A model generated the notes under the pieces. The model was not told the DNA's origin. It was given only the letters and a program-made list of their open reading frames with translations, and ran no database searches. From positions 1-64,000 of the forward strand of contig NZ_SCMP01000014.1 in assembly GCF_005502935.1 (NCBI RefSeq): a stretch of DNA of 64,000 bases, given 5' to 3'. A program made the position numbers and the translations under genes. Within the stretch, counting starts at the first letter, position 1; every line of letters begins with the position of its first letter. Origin of the DNA: Pseudomonas sp. 2FG. Lineage in GTDB: Bacteria; Pseudomonadota; Gammaproteobacteria; Pseudomonadales; Pseudomonadaceae. Below, piece by piece: positions 9,018 to 17,978 of the stretch.

Positions 9018-9344
9018 ATGTTCTATCGGTCTTTGCTTATTGCCGTGCTGGGTTTGAGTCTGAGCTCTGGCGGAACCTTCGCCCATGACAGCCGTTACCA
9101 TGGCTACCCGCGTCACTACAGCGGTGGGGTCTATCCCGAACACCGACTTCGCTATGAGCTCCGCCTCTACTACAACCCCTACCGCTATCGCCCTCCGGAT
9201 TACCATCAAGACTTTCGTCACTATGGGCGCCACGGCCATCGCTATGATTGGCGTTATGACCGGCGCGATGATCGTCATCACGACTTTCGTCATGATCTGC
9301 GGCGTGGCATGGATCGGCAGTGGCGTGGCGATTATCGCTACTAA
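9018..9344 (+). CDS. Small secreted Tyr/Arg/His-rich protein
   Basis: 108 residues with a signal peptide (about 1-22, MFYRSLLIAVLGLSLSSGG) and a mature part dominated by Tyr, Arg, His and Asp (for example RYDWRYDRRDDRHHDFRHD). The AGGAGGCCGCC leader and the first 20 codons resemble those of the divergent gene ending at 8673, but the lipobox cysteine is absent here, so this one should be soluble or periplasmic and not lipid-anchored. Proteins of this composition are common in Pseudomonas and mostly unstudied. Confidence 0.7.
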   Translation: MFYRSLLIAVLGLSLSSGGTFAHDSRYHGYPRHYSGGVYPEHRLRYELRLYYNPYRYRPPDYHQDFRHYGRHGHRYDWRYDRRDDRHHDFRHDLRRGMDRQWRGDYRY

Positions 9345-9646
9345 AACAAATCGCGTAGCCACGACGACGAGGGCGAGCGCAAGCGTTGTCGCGACTATGC
9401 GTGAGGCCGCCCGAGGCTAGCGGAGGGGATCAATTGCACGTGAACCGTGAGATACCGCGGGGTAAACCGCACCAAAATGAATCCAAACGCTTCATTTTCG
9501 GGCATAAGCCACCGCGAAAAAACCCAGCATCCGCCGACAGCCCTGACCTGGCGGGCCTCTCACGACTTGGCACGGCTCTCGCTTAGGAGTGGGTGTGCAG
9601 GAGCCACCTGAACCCTTGGGTTCGCGGCACTACAATTTGCAATGGA
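9345..9646. other. No gene seen between the Tyr/Arg-rich gene and the riboswitch
   Basis: Short open frames here lack ribosome sites and family resemblance. This stretch should contain the promoter of the guanidine operon, but I could not settle on -35/-10 boxes. Confidence 0.4.
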
Positions 9647-9752
9647 TGACTAGGGTTCCGGCTCGCCGACATGTGAATGCAGGCGAGTGGCTGGTCCGAG
9701 AGTTATCGACCTCCAGTTGAGGTTACACGGCGGGACAAAAGCCCGGGAGACG
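9647..9752 (+). ncRNA. Guanidine-I riboswitch (ykkC class)
   Basis: The conserved ykkC blocks are present in order: ACTAGGGTTCCG (9649-9660), CTGGTCCGAGAG (9691-9702), ACACGG (9725-9730), GGGACAAAAGCCCGGGAGA (9732-9750). These match the guanidine-I aptamer, which switches genes on when guanidine binds. Downstream, GGCGGG (9729-9734, inside the aptamer) can pair with CCCGCC (9776-9781), which is followed by five T (9782-9786). That gives a terminator mutually exclusive with the aptamer. It sits 53 bases before the first gene of a guanidine uptake and degradation operon. Confidence 0.92.
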
Positions 9753-9770
9753 AACGCCATGCCGCGTTGC

Positions 9771-9786
9771 GCCTGCCCGCCTTTTT
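9771..9786 (+). terminator. 3' arm and T-run of the riboswitch-controlled terminator
   Basis: CCCGCC followed by TTTTT can pair with GGCGGG inside the aptamer (9729-9734). Guanidine binding would prevent this pairing and allow read-through. Inferred from complementarity only. Confidence 0.5.
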
Positions 9787-9805
9787 CTCGAACTGGAGGT
9801 TCCTC

Positions 9806-10888
9806 ATGCGTAAGCCCCGTCTGTTCGCCCGCCGTTTGTTATCAATAGCCGCCGCTGGCCTCGCTGCCGCCATCAGCCTCACGTCCCAGGCTAAGCCAAA
9901 AGATGAATTCAGCGTCTGCTGGACCCTCTACGCCGGCTGGATGCCCTGGGAATATGCCGCCGCCGAAGGCATCGTCGATAAATGGGCGAAGAAGTACGCC
10001 ATCTCCATCGACGTGGTGCAGCTCAACGACTACGTCGAATCGATCAACCAATACACCGCCGGCCAGTTCGACGGCTGCACCATGACCAATATGGATGCGC
10101 TGACCATCCCGGCTGCGGGTGGCGTGGATTCCACGGCGTTGATCGTCAGCGACTTCTCTAACGGCAACGACGGCATCGTGATCAAGGGCGAAGGCAAGAC
10201 TCTGGCCGACCTCAAGGGGCAGCCGGTCAATCTGGTCGAGCTGTCGGTTTCCCACTACTTGCTGGCGCGTGGTCTGGAAAGGGCCGAGCTGAGCGAGAAA
10301 GACCTGCAAGTGGTGAACACCTCCGACGCCGACATCGCCGCCGCCTTCAATACCGCCGAAGTGAACGCCGTCGCCACCTGGAACCCGATGCTGGCCGAGA
10401 TCAATGCCAAGCCGGGCGTGAGCGAAGTGTTCAACTCCAGCCAGATTCCGGGCGAGATCATGGACATGATGGTGGTCAACAGCCAGACCCTGAAAGACAA
10501 CCCCGCCCTGGGCAAAGCGCTGACCGGAGCCTGGTTCGAAATCATGCAGTTGATGAGCAGCAACAGTCCGGCCGCCACCGCGGCACTTGAGCACATGGCC
10601 AAGGCTTCGGGCACCGACCTGGCAGGTTTCAAAGCCCAACTGGCGACCACCAAGCTGTTCTACAACGCCCAGGATGCTCTGGCCTTCGCCACCAGCCCGA
10701 AACTGCCGGCGACCATGGACAAGGTCGCGACGTTTTCCTTCAACCACGGCCTGCTCGGCGAAGGCGCGAAAAACGCGGGCGCAGTCGGCATGAGCTTCTC
10801 CAGGAACGTCGTCACCGGTGACAAGGGCAACGTCAAGCTGCGCTTCGATCCGAGCTACGTGCAACTGGCTGCCGAAGGCAAGTTGTAA
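9806..10888 (+). CDS. ABC transporter substrate-binding protein (guanidine operon)
   Basis: 360 residues starting MRKPRLFARR. This start is chosen because GGAGG lies six bases before it and because upstream in-frame ATGs fall in the riboswitch. A signal peptide (about 1-30) is followed by a NitT/TauT-type (nitrate/taurine/sulfonate family) periplasmic binding fold. It is the first gene under the guanidine-I riboswitch, so guanidine or a derivative is the inferred ligand. The permease and ATPase follow. A 3'-located palindrome cluster separates it from the permease and may stabilise this most abundant component's mRNA. Confidence 0.85.
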   Translation: MRKPRLFARRLLSIAAAGLAAAISLTSQAKPKDEFSVCWTLYAGWMPWEYAAAEGIVDKWAKKYAISIDVVQLNDYVESINQYTAGQFDGCTMTNMDALTIPAAGGVDSTALIVSDFSNGNDGIVIKGEGKTLADLKGQPVNLVELSVSHYLLARGLERAELSEKDLQVVNTSDADIAAAFNTAEVNAVATWNPMLAEINAKPGVSEVFNSSQIPGEIMDMMVVNSQTLKDNPALGKALTGAWFEIMQLMSSNSPAATAALEHMAKASGTDLAGFKAQLATTKLFYNAQDALAFATSPKLPATMDKVATFSFNHGLLGEGAKNAGAVGMSFSRNVVTGDKGNVKLRFDPSYVQLAAEGKL

Positions 10889-10904
10889 GGCTTGTTTATT
10901 GAGT

Positions 10905-10955
10905 CCTCGCCTTCGCGAGGATGACGAAGATCCGTCATTCCCGCGCAGGCGGGAA
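10905..10955. repeat. Two REP-like hairpins between binding-protein and permease genes
   Basis: CCTCGC/GCGAGG (10905-10920) and TTCCCGC/GCGGGAA (10938-10955). The second is a widespread Pseudomonas intergenic palindrome type. Located where processing or partial termination would set component ratios. Confidence 0.55.
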
Positions 10956-10974
10956 CCCAAAGAAAGAGATCACC

Positions 10975-11790
10975 ATGCGCCTGATCAATCGCCACCCGGA
11001 CCGGGCAGGAAGACTGCTGCTAATACTGCTGCCGTTCGCCCTGCTGCTGTTCGCCTACTTCATGGGCTCTGCCGCACGGCTGACGGAAAACCCCAACGAC
11101 AAACTACTGCCCAGCGCGGTGCAGATGACGGATGCGGTCAAGCGCCTGGCCTTTAGCGAGGACAAACGCAGCGGCGACTACCTGATGTGGCAGGACACCC
11201 GCTCCAGCCTGCAACGCCTGGCCATCGGCCTCGGCGTCTCGGCGCTGCTCGGTCTGTGCCTGGGTATCGCCGCCGGCACCCTGCCGCTGTTCAGTGCACC
11301 GCTGTCGCCGTTGCTGAGCGTGCTATCGATGGTGCCGCCACTGGCGATCCTGCCGATCCTGTTTATCGTCTTTGGCCTCGGCGAATTGTCCAAGGTGGTG
11401 CTGATCGTCATCGGCATCACCCCAGTGCTGGCTCGCGACCTGGAGCAGCGTGCCCGCGAGATTCCACAGGAGTTGCTGATCAAGGCGCAGACCCTCGGCG
11501 CCTCGACCTGGACGCTGATCCTGCGGGTGGTCCTGCCGCAACTGATGCCACGCCTGCTGATTTCCCTGCGCCTGGTACTCGGCTCGGCCTGGCTGTTTCT
11601 GATCGCGGCCGAGGCCATTGCCTCCACCGATGGCCTCGGTTACCGGGTCTTCCTGGTTCGGCGCTACCTGGCGATGGACGTGATCCTGCCGTACGTGGCC
11701 TGGATCACCCTGCTCGCCTGGATGATGGACCTGGGCCTGAAGCAGCTCACCCGCCTGGCCTTCCCCTGGTACGAAGGAGCCAAGGCATGA
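10975..11790 (+). CDS. ABC transporter permease (guanidine operon)
   Basis: 271 residues with about six membrane spans and the cytoplasmic EAA-type coupling loop (KAQTLGASTWTLILRVVLPQLMP region, about 175-200) of the NitT/TauT importer permease family (BPD_transp_1). The ATG at 10975 is chosen over an upstream in-frame ATG that would translate the REP hairpins; AAAGAGA precedes it. The stop overlaps the ATPase start by four bases (ATGA), so the two are translationally coupled. Confidence 0.87.
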   Translation: MRLINRHPDRAGRLLLILLPFALLLFAYFMGSAARLTENPNDKLLPSAVQMTDAVKRLAFSEDKRSGDYLMWQDTRSSLQRLAIGLGVSALLGLCLGIAAGTLPLFSAPLSPLLSVLSMVPPLAILPILFIVFGLGELSKVVLIVIGITPVLARDLEQRAREIPQELLIKAQTLGASTWTLILRVVLPQLMPRLLISLRLVLGSAWLFLIAAEAIASTDGLGYRVFLVRRYLAMDVILPYVAWITLLAWMMDLGLKQLTRLAFPWYEGAKA

Positions 11791-12587
11791 GCTTTATTCA
11801 GGTCAACAATGTGTGGCAGCAGTACGACGATCAGGTAGTGCTGGAACGCCTCAATCTGAGCATCGCCGCAGGCGAGTTCTGCACCCTGGTCGGCGCCTCC
11901 GGCTGTGGCAAGTCGACCTTCCTGCGTCTGCTGCTGGGCCAGGAAACGCCGAGCCGCGGGGAGATTCTGCTGAACGGCCAGAAGCTGGTCGGCGAACCGG
12001 ACGCCAGCCGTGGCGTGGTGTTTCAGCGCTACTCGGTGTTCCCTCACCTGTCGGTGCTGGACAACGTCGCCCTCGGCCTGGAGTTGCCGCGTTCGCCGCT
12101 GCTCGGCCGGCTGTTCGGCAGCGCCAAGGGCGAGGTCCGCGAACAGGCGGCCGCGCTGTTGCACAAAGTCGGCCTCGGCCACGCCCTGGACAAGTACCCG
12201 AGCCAGCTCTCCGGCGGCATGCAACAACGCCTGGCAATTGCCCAGGCGCTGATCATGCAGCCGCGCGTGTTGCTCCTCGATGAACCCTTCGGCGCCCTCG
12301 ACCCGGGCATCCGCAAGGACATGCACGGGCTGCTGCTGGAGCTGTGGAAGGAAACCCAGCTGACCGTGTTCATGGTCACCCATGACCTGGCCGAAGGCTT
12401 CAGCCTCGGCACACGCATCCTGGTGTTCGACAAGGTTCGCCACGACCCCCAGGCGCCGAACGCCTACGGCGCGCGCATCACCTACGACATCCCCCTGAAT
12501 ACCGACCGCCGCGCCGTGCGCGCCGCCGTCGAAGCCTTGCCGGCGACTGCCACCGGCAACCTGCAACCTGTCTATCAAGGAGCTTGA
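11787..12587 (+). CDS. ABC transporter ATP-binding protein (guanidine operon)
   Basis: 266 residues. Walker A GASGCGKST (about 37-45), Q-loop, signature LSGGMQQR, Walker B VLLLDEPFGALD, and the switch histidine in VTHDLAE. Typical of the NitT/TauT importer ATPases. The ATG lies in the permease stop (ATGA). With the two preceding genes it completes a guanidine-riboswitch-controlled importer; the exact substrate is inferred from context. Confidence 0.9.
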   Translation: MSFIQVNNVWQQYDDQVVLERLNLSIAAGEFCTLVGASGCGKSTFLRLLLGQETPSRGEILLNGQKLVGEPDASRGVVFQRYSVFPHLSVLDNVALGLELPRSPLLGRLFGSAKGEVREQAAALLHKVGLGHALDKYPSQLSGGMQQRLAIAQALIMQPRVLLLDEPFGALDPGIRKDMHGLLLELWKETQLTVFMVTHDLAEGFSLGTRILVFDKVRHDPQAPNAYGARITYDIPLNTDRRAVRAAVEALPATATGNLQPVYQGA

Positions 12588-12589
12588 TG

Positions 12590-13318
12590 ATGAGTGCTGC
12601 CCTCACGCTGCGATCCAGCCTTTACGAAGAAACCCTTCCGGGCGGCGGGCATACCTCGTTCGTCCTCAAGCGCGGCCAACTGCTGCGCCTCACCGACCTC
12701 GAAGGCGGCGCCAACGTCAGCCTGATGTTGCTCAACGCGGTGGAGAAAAGCGAACGGCTGAACCTGCCGGACAGTCTCAAGTGCCAGCACACCGCCAAGC
12801 TCAGCGCCGGCCATTGCCTGTACTCGGACATGGGCCGCGTACTGGCCGCCATCACCGCCGACACCTGCGGCTGGCACGACAGCTTCGGCGGCGTATTGAA
12901 CGCCGCGGAGGTAGAGGAAAAGTACGGCCCCGGTCGTTATCAGGAGCTGCGCAACGGCTACTTCCGCAACGGCGTGGACAACCTGTTGGTGGAAATGGGC
13001 AAGTGGAACCTGAACCTGCAAGACCTGCTGATGTGCCTCAACCTGTTCAGCAAGGTCACGGTCGATGCCGACGGCTGCTTCCACTTCGAAGCCAACCACA
13101 CCAAGGCCGGCGACTACCTCGAGCTGTATGCGCCGATGGACACCCTGGTGGTGCTCACCGCGCTGCAACACCCGATGGACCCGAACCCGCAGTACGCCCC
13201 TAAACCGGTGCAACTGAACTGGAGCAAAGTCGCCGACGACGGCATCAGCGTGCTCTGCCGCACCTCGCGCCCGGAAAACGGTCGCGGCTTCCACAACACC
13301 GAACGTCAGTACATCTGA
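12590..13318 (+). CDS. Urea amidolyase-associated protein 1 (carboxyguanidine deiminase subunit, DUF1989)
   Basis: 242 residues of the DUF1989/UAAP1 family. Such proteins, paired with UAAP2, form carboxyguanidine deiminase (CgdAB), which converts carboxyguanidine made by guanidine carboxylase to allophanate and ammonia. Conserved Cys/His pattern visible: [26 protein letters not shown] lies seven bases before this ATG; the ATG three bases earlier or an in-frame TTG is possible. The start overlaps or abuts the ATPase stop. Confidence 0.85.
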   Translation: MSAALTLRSSLYEETLPGGGHTSFVLKRGQLLRLTDLEGGANVSLMLLNAVEKSERLNLPDSLKCQHTAKLSAGHCLYSDMGRVLAAITADTCGWHDSFGGVLNAAEVEEKYGPGRYQELRNGYFRNGVDNLLVEMGKWNLNLQDLLMCLNLFSKVTVDADGCFHFEANHTKAGDYLELYAPMDTLVVLTALQHPMDPNPQYAPKPVQLNWSKVADDGISVLCRTSRPENGRGFHNTERQYI

Positions 13319-13329
13319 GGGCTGCCGAC

Positions 13330-13965
13330 ATGACTCTTATCCACAGTGAAAAGCATCCGGAAGCCGCCGTGTACCGCGCCACCATCCCGGCCGGCGAACC
13401 CTTCATGACCGAGGTCAAGGCTGGCCAGACCCTGCGCCTGCTCGACCTGGAAGGTAACCAGGCGGTCGACACGCTGTTCTACAGCGCCGACAACCCGCGC
13501 GAGCGTTATGACGTGCAACGCACCCTGCGCAGGCAGAACCGCGTCTACCTCAGCACCGGCAGCGTGCTGTATTCCAACCTCGGCAACCCGATGCTGACCA
13601 TCAGCGCCGACACCTGCGGCAGCCACGACACCCTCGGCGGCGCCTGCGCGCAGGAGAGCAACACGGTCAGGTATGCCCTGGACAAACGCTACATGCACAG
13701 CTGCCGCGACAACTTTCTGCGCGCTAGCCTGCACGACGGCCGCCTGAACAAGGCCGACATCAGCGCCAACATCAACTTCTTCATGAACGTGCCGGTCACG
13801 CCAGAAGGCGGCCTGACCTTCGAGGACGGCATCTCCGCCGCCGGCAAGTACGTCGAACTGGTGGCGCATATGGATGTGCTGGTGCTGATCTCCAACTGCC
13901 CGCAATTGAACAATCCCTGCAACGGCTACAACCCGACACCGGCGCAGGTGCTGTTATGGGACTGA
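13330..13965 (+). CDS. Urea amidolyase-associated protein 2 (carboxyguanidine deiminase subunit, DUF1989)
   Basis: 211 residues, second DUF1989 protein of the pair, 11 bases after UAAP1, with GAGGG before the ATG. It shares the framework of its neighbour: a hydrophobic core with [15 protein letters not shown], a [15 protein letters not shown] motif (Cys and His candidate metal ligands) and a C-terminal [19 protein letters not shown] segment. The two are presumed to work as a heteromeric deiminase between the carboxylase and allophanate hydrolase steps of guanidine breakdown. Confidence 0.86.
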   Translation: MTLIHSEKHPEAAVYRATIPAGEPFMTEVKAGQTLRLLDLEGNQAVDTLFYSADNPRERYDVQRTLRRQNRVYLSTGSVLYSNLGNPMLTISADTCGSHDTLGGACAQESNTVRYALDKRYMHSCRDNFLRASLHDGRLNKADISANINFFMNVPVTPEGGLTFEDGISAAGKYVELVAHMDVLVLISNCPQLNNPCNGYNPTPAQVLLWD

Positions 13966-14045
13966 TCGCCCAACGCCTGCGGCGCTGGCTGTTCCGGCTA
14001 TGCCAGAGCCGCTCAGGGCAATGTTGCAGCTCGCTCCGCTCGGCC

Positions 14046-14139
14046 CCCTCTCCCTCTGGGAGAGGGCGGGAGGTGAGGGAAACCCGTACTACGGAGTAAA
14101 CCGCCCTCTCCCCAACCCTCTCCCACAAGTGGGAGAGGG
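14046..14139. repeat. REP-like palindrome pair inside the guanidine operon
   Basis: Two copies of a CCCTCTCCC...GGGAGAGGG hairpin (14046-14066 and 14116-14139, the second with 11-base arms) in the 254-base gap between UAAP2 and the carboxylase. Two nearby palindromes form a REPIN-like unit. Confidence 0.6.
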
Positions 14140-14219
14140 GGTAAAACATCCCAACCACGGACGACCGTGGTGCTGACCGAATAGCAGCGGGACGGCCCGC
14201 CTCACATGAGCAGCCCCTC

Positions 14220-17200
14220 ATGTTTAGCAAACTACTGATCGCCAACCGCGGCGCCATTGCCTGCCGCATCCTCCGTACCCTGCGCGCGCTTGAGGTCAAT
14301 GCCGTGGCCGTCTACTCGCAAGCCGACGCCGCCAGCCTGCATATCCAGCAGGCCGACGAAGCCTTCAGCCTCGGCGAAGACGCGGCCGCCGGCACCTACC
14401 TTGCGGTAGAGAAAATTCTTGCCGTGGCGAAGCAGTCCGGCGCCCAGGCCATCCACCCTGGTTACGGCTTCCTCTCGGAGAACGCCGCGTTCGCCGAAGC
14501 CTGCGAAGCCGCCGGTATCGCCTTTGTCGGCCCGACACCTGAACAACTGCGGGTATTCGGCCTCAAGCACACCGCCCGCGCCCTGGCCAAACAACAGGGT
14601 GTAGCGATGCTGGAAGGCACCGAGCTGCTGGAAAACCTCGACGCCGCGCTCAAGGCCGGCGAACAGGTCGGCTACCCGGTGATGCTGAAAAGCACCGCCG
14701 GCGGTGGCGGCATCGGCATGCGCGTGTGCCGCTCCGCCGAGGAGCTGAGCGAGGCCTTCGAAGCGGTGAAGCGCCTGGGGCAGAACAACTTCAGCGACTC
14801 CGGCGTGTTTATCGAGAAGTACATCCAGCGCGCCCGCCATCTGGAAGTGCAGGTGTTCGGCGACGGTCAAGGCGAAGTCCTGGCCCTCGGCGTACGCGAC
14901 TGCTCGGTACAGCGGCGCAACCAGAAAGTGCTGGAAGAGGCGCCGGCCACCAACCTGCCAGCCGGCATGGCCGAGGAGCTTTGCGCTGCGGCGATCAAGC
15001 TGGCCAAGGCCGTCAACTACCGCAGCGCCGGCACCGTCGAATTCGTCTACGACAGCGTGGCGAGCCAGTTCTACTTCCTCGAAGTGAACACCCGTCTGCA
15101 GGTCGAGCACGGCGTTACCGAACAGGTCTGGGGTGTCGACCTGGTCGGCTGGATGATCCAACTCGCCGCTGGCGACCTGCCGCCATTGAGCGAGCTGGCG
15201 CAAGGCTTGAAGCCCCATGGCCACGCGATTCAGGCGCGCCTGTATGCCGAAGATCCGGGCCGCGACTTCCAGCCGAGCCCAGGCCTGCTGACTGCGGTGA
15301 ACTTCCCCGCGGCCGATGGTAAAACCCTGCGCATCGACACCTGGGTTGAAGCCGGCTGCGAAATCCCGCCCTACTTCGACCCGATGATCGCCAAGCTCAT
15401 CGCCTGGGCGCCAACCCGCGATGAAGCCAGCGCCGGGCTGCACCGCGCGCTCGGCGACAGCCTGCTGTATGGCGTGGAGACCAACCGCGATTATCTGCGG
15501 CAAATCCTCCAGGACGCCCCCTTCGCCAGCGGCAATCCCTGGACGCGCTGCCTGGAAGAGCTGGTCTACCGGGCCGACACCGTTGAAGTGCTCGGCGCCG
15601 GCACCCAGACCACCGTGCAAGACTTCCCCGGCCGCCTCGGTTATTGGGCCGTCGGCGTGCCGCCCTCCGGGCCGATGGACGACCGCGCCCTGCGCCTGGG
15701 CAATCGCCTGCTGGGTAACGCCGAAGGTGCCGCCGCGCTGGAAATCACCATGAGCGGCCCCACCCTGCGCTTCAATACCGACGCGGTGGTGGTGGTGACC
15801 GGTGCCGAGATTCCACTGACGCTGGACGGCCACGCGCAGCCGCTAAACACCACGCTATTCATTCCGGCCGGCAGCACCCTGAGCCTCGGCACCCTCGCAG
15901 GCCCTGGCGCCCGCTCTTACCTGTGCCTGCGCGGCGGCCTCCAGGTGCCGGAATACCTGGGCAGCAAAAGCACCTTCACCCTCGGTCAGTTCGGCGGCCA
16001 CGGCGGCCGCGCCCTGCGCGCCGGTGATGTGCTGCACACCGACACACTGAGCGATGCCACAGCCGGTGCCAGCCTGCCGCCTGCCCTGCACAGCGATTTG
16101 CCCGCCGTGCGTAGCATCCGCGTGATCTACGGCCCCCATGGCGCACCGGAGTACTTCACCCCGGCCTACATCGAGACCTTCTTCGCCACCCAATGGGAAG
16201 TGCACTTCAACTCCAGCCGCACCGGCGTACGCCTGATCGGCCCGAAACCCGAGTGGGTGCGCGAGAGCGGCGGCGAGGCTGGCCTGCACCCCTCCAATAT
16301 TCACGACAATCCCTACGCCATCGGCGCCGTCGACTTCACTGGCGATATGCCGGTGATTCTCGGCCCGGACGGCCCGAGCCTGGGCGGCTTCGTCTGCCCG
16401 GTGACGATCATCGAGGCGGATCTCTGGCAGCTTGGGCAACTCAAGGCCGGGGATAAGGTGCAGTTTCTGCCGGTGGATATCGCCACCGCGCGGGAGTTGG
16501 CGAAAGCTCATAGGGAAGAGTGCGCGAACCTCCGTAGGAGCGAGCTTGCTCGCGAAAATCACAATGGCGAATTCGCGAGCAAGCTCGCTCCTACAATAGC
16601 AGCCGCTGAGCTGACCTCCCCCATCGTGCTCGACATCGGCTCGGCCGACACCCGCCTGGTCGCGCGCCTATCCGGCGACACGCACCTGCTGGTGGAAATC
16701 GGTGCGCCGGAGCTGGATCTGGTGCTGCGTTTCCGTGGCCATGCGCTGATGCAGGCGCTGGAAAGCAAAGCCCTGACTGGCGTGATCGACCTCACCCCCG
16801 GCATCCGTTCCCTGCAAGTGCACTACCAGCCGGAAACCCTGTCGCTGGCCGACCTGCTGGGCATCATCGCCGGCGAATGGGATGCGGTCTGCGGCGCTCA
16901 AGACCTGCAAGTGCCGTCGCGCATCGTCCACCTGCCGCTGTCCTGGGACGATCCGGCCTGCCAGCTGGCGATCGAGAAATACATGACCACAGTGCGCAAA
17001 GACGCGCCCTGGTGCCCGAGCAACCTGGAGTTCATCCGCCGCATCAACGACCTGCCGAACCTTGAAGAGGTCTACCGCACCGTCTTCGAGGCCAGCTATC
17101 TGGTGATGGGCCTCGGCGATGTCTACCTCGGTGCGCCGGTCGCCACGCCGCTGGACCCACGGCATCGCCTGGTCACCACCAAATACAACCCGGCGCGCAC

Positions 17201-17864
17201 CTGGACGGCGGAGAACTCGGTGGGCATCGGCGGCGCCTATATGTGCGTGTACGGCATGGAAGGCCCTGGCGGTTACCAGTTCGTCGGCCGCACCCTGCAG
17301 ATGTGGAACCGCTACCGCGAAGTCGCAGCCTTCGATGGCAAACCTTGGCTGCTGCGCTTCTTCGATCAGATCCGTTTCTACCCGGTGGGCGCCGAGGAGT
17401 TGCTGCAAATCCGCCGCGATTTCCCACTGGGTCGCTATGACCTGAAGGTCGAGCAAAGCGAGCTGAAGCTGGCCGACTACCAAGCCTTCCTGGCCGAGGA
17501 AGCCGAGAGCATCGGCGCCTTCCGCAGCCAGCAGCAGGCTGCCTTCAATGCCGAACGGGAACGCTGGATCGCCAGCGGCCAGGCACATTTCGACAGTGAG
17601 GAAGTGGCCCCGCAGCTCAGCGAGGACGCCCCGCTCGCCCTCGGCCACCACTCGGTTGAAAGCCATATCGCCGGCAATCTCTGGCAGGTGCAAGTCGAGG
17701 CCGGCAGTACGGTGAAAGCCGGTGACGTGCTGGTGATTCTCGAGTCGATGAAGATGGAGATCCCGCTGCTCGCACCGCGTGACGGCGTGGTAACAGAAGT
17801 CCGCGTGCAGCCGGGTTCGCCGGTGCGCGCCGGGCAACGCGTCGTCGTGCTCGCAGAAGCCTGA
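14220..17864 (+). CDS. Biotin-dependent guanidine (urea-type) carboxylase
   Basis: 1214 residues in the urea carboxylase layout. A biotin carboxylase with ATP-grasp comes first (about 1-450, GGGGIGMRVC loop at about 160). The carboxyltransferase follows in two Kip-like halves (PxpC/KipA-like about 470-770, PxpB/KipI-like about 815-1030), and a biotinyl domain ends it with the acceptor lysine in ESMKMEIP (Lys1178). Because the operon is under a guanidine riboswitch and has UAAP1/2, the preferred substrate is inferred to be guanidine, giving carboxyguanidine at the cost of ATP and bicarbonate. Codons about 772-792 are a REP palindrome kept in frame in the linker between the two Kip-like parts. 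Homologues annotated as urea carboxylase are very close, so substrate should be tested. Confidence 0.9.
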   Translation: MFSKLLIANRGAIACRILRTLRALEVNAVAVYSQADAASLHIQQADEAFSLGEDAAAGTYLAVEKILAVAKQSGAQAIHPGYGFLSENAAFAEACEAAGIAFVGPTPEQLRVFGLKHTARALAKQQGVAMLEGTELLENLDAALKAGEQVGYPVMLKSTAGGGGIGMRVCRSAEELSEAFEAVKRLGQNNFSDSGVFIEKYIQRARHLEVQVFGDGQGEVLALGVRDCSVQRRNQKVLEEAPATNLPAGMAEELCAAAIKLAKAVNYRSAGTVEFVYDSVASQFYFLEVNTRLQVEHGVTEQVWGVDLVGWMIQLAAGDLPPLSELAQGLKPHGHAIQARLYAEDPGRDFQPSPGLLTAVNFPAADGKTLRIDTWVEAGCEIPPYFDPMIAKLIAWAPTRDEASAGLHRALGDSLLYGVETNRDYLRQILQDAPFASGNPWTRCLEELVYRADTVEVLGAGTQTTVQDFPGRLGYWAVGVPPSGPMDDRALRLGNRLLGNAEGAAALEITMSGPTLRFNTDAVVVVTGAEIPLTLDGHAQPLNTTLFIPAGSTLSLGTLAGPGARSYLCLRGGLQVPEYLGSKSTFTLGQFGGHGGRALRAGDVLHTDTLSDATAGASLPPALHSDLPAVRSIRVIYGPHGAPEYFTPAYIETFFATQWEVHFNSSRTGVRLIGPKPEWVRESGGEAGLHPSNIHDNPYAIGAVDFTGDMPVILGPDGPSLGGFVCPVTIIEADLWQLGQLKAGDKVQFLPVDIATARELAKAHREECANLRRSELARENHNGEFASKLAPTIAAAELTSPIVLDIGSADTRLVARLSGDTHLLVEIGAPELDLVLRFRGHALMQALESKALTGVIDLTPGIRSLQVHYQPETLSLADLLGIIAGEWDAVCGAQDLQVPSRIVHLPLSWDDPACQLAIEKYMTTVRKDAPWCPSNLEFIRRINDLPNLEEVYRTVFEASYLVMGLGDVYLGAPVATPLDPRHRLVTTKYNPARTWTAENSVGIGGAYMCVYGMEGPGGYQFVGRTLQMWNRYREVAAFDGKPWLLRFFDQIRFYPVGAEELLQIRRDFPLGRYDLKVEQSELKLADYQAFLAEEAESIGAFRSQQQAAFNAERERWIASGQAHFDSEEVAPQLSEDAPLALGHHSVESHIAGNLWQVQVEAGSTVKAGDVLVILESMKMEIPLLAPRDGVVTEVRVQPGSPVRAGQRVVVLAEA
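16534..16594. repeat. REP palindrome inserted in frame within the carboxylase gene
   Basis: A 61-base inverted repeat (outer arms GTAGGAGCGAGCTTGCTCGCG and its complement) of the common Pseudomonas REP type, lying wholly inside the carboxylase reading frame. It is translated as roughly residues 772-792 (RRSELARENHNGEFASKLAP). Confidence 0.85.
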
Positions 17865-17872
17865 TTCGGACC

Positions 17873-17967
17873 GTAGGGTGCGCCGTGCGCACCATAAAAC
17901 TGAACCTTCCACTGTAGGGTGCGCCGCGCGCACCAGAACGCTTGCGGTGCGCACAGCGCACCCTACA
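17873..17967. repeat. REP cluster between carboxylase and allophanate hydrolase genes
   Basis: Three copies of a GTAGGGTGCGCCGTGCGCACC-type palindrome: direct at about 17873-17893 and 17915-17935, inverted at about 17947-17967. They fill most of the 114-base intergenic gap. Confidence 0.7.
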
Positions 17968-17978
17968 AGGAGCCGAAC

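Noticed and set aside
14232..15833. 533-codon minus-strand frame opposite the carboxylase
   Set aside because: Antisense shadow; the sense strand encodes a full, motif-complete biotin carboxylase.
14220..17864. Plain urea carboxylase of a urea amidolyase pathway
   Set aside because: Possible on sequence alone, but the guanidine-I riboswitch and the UAAP1/2 pair make guanidine the better-supported substrate.
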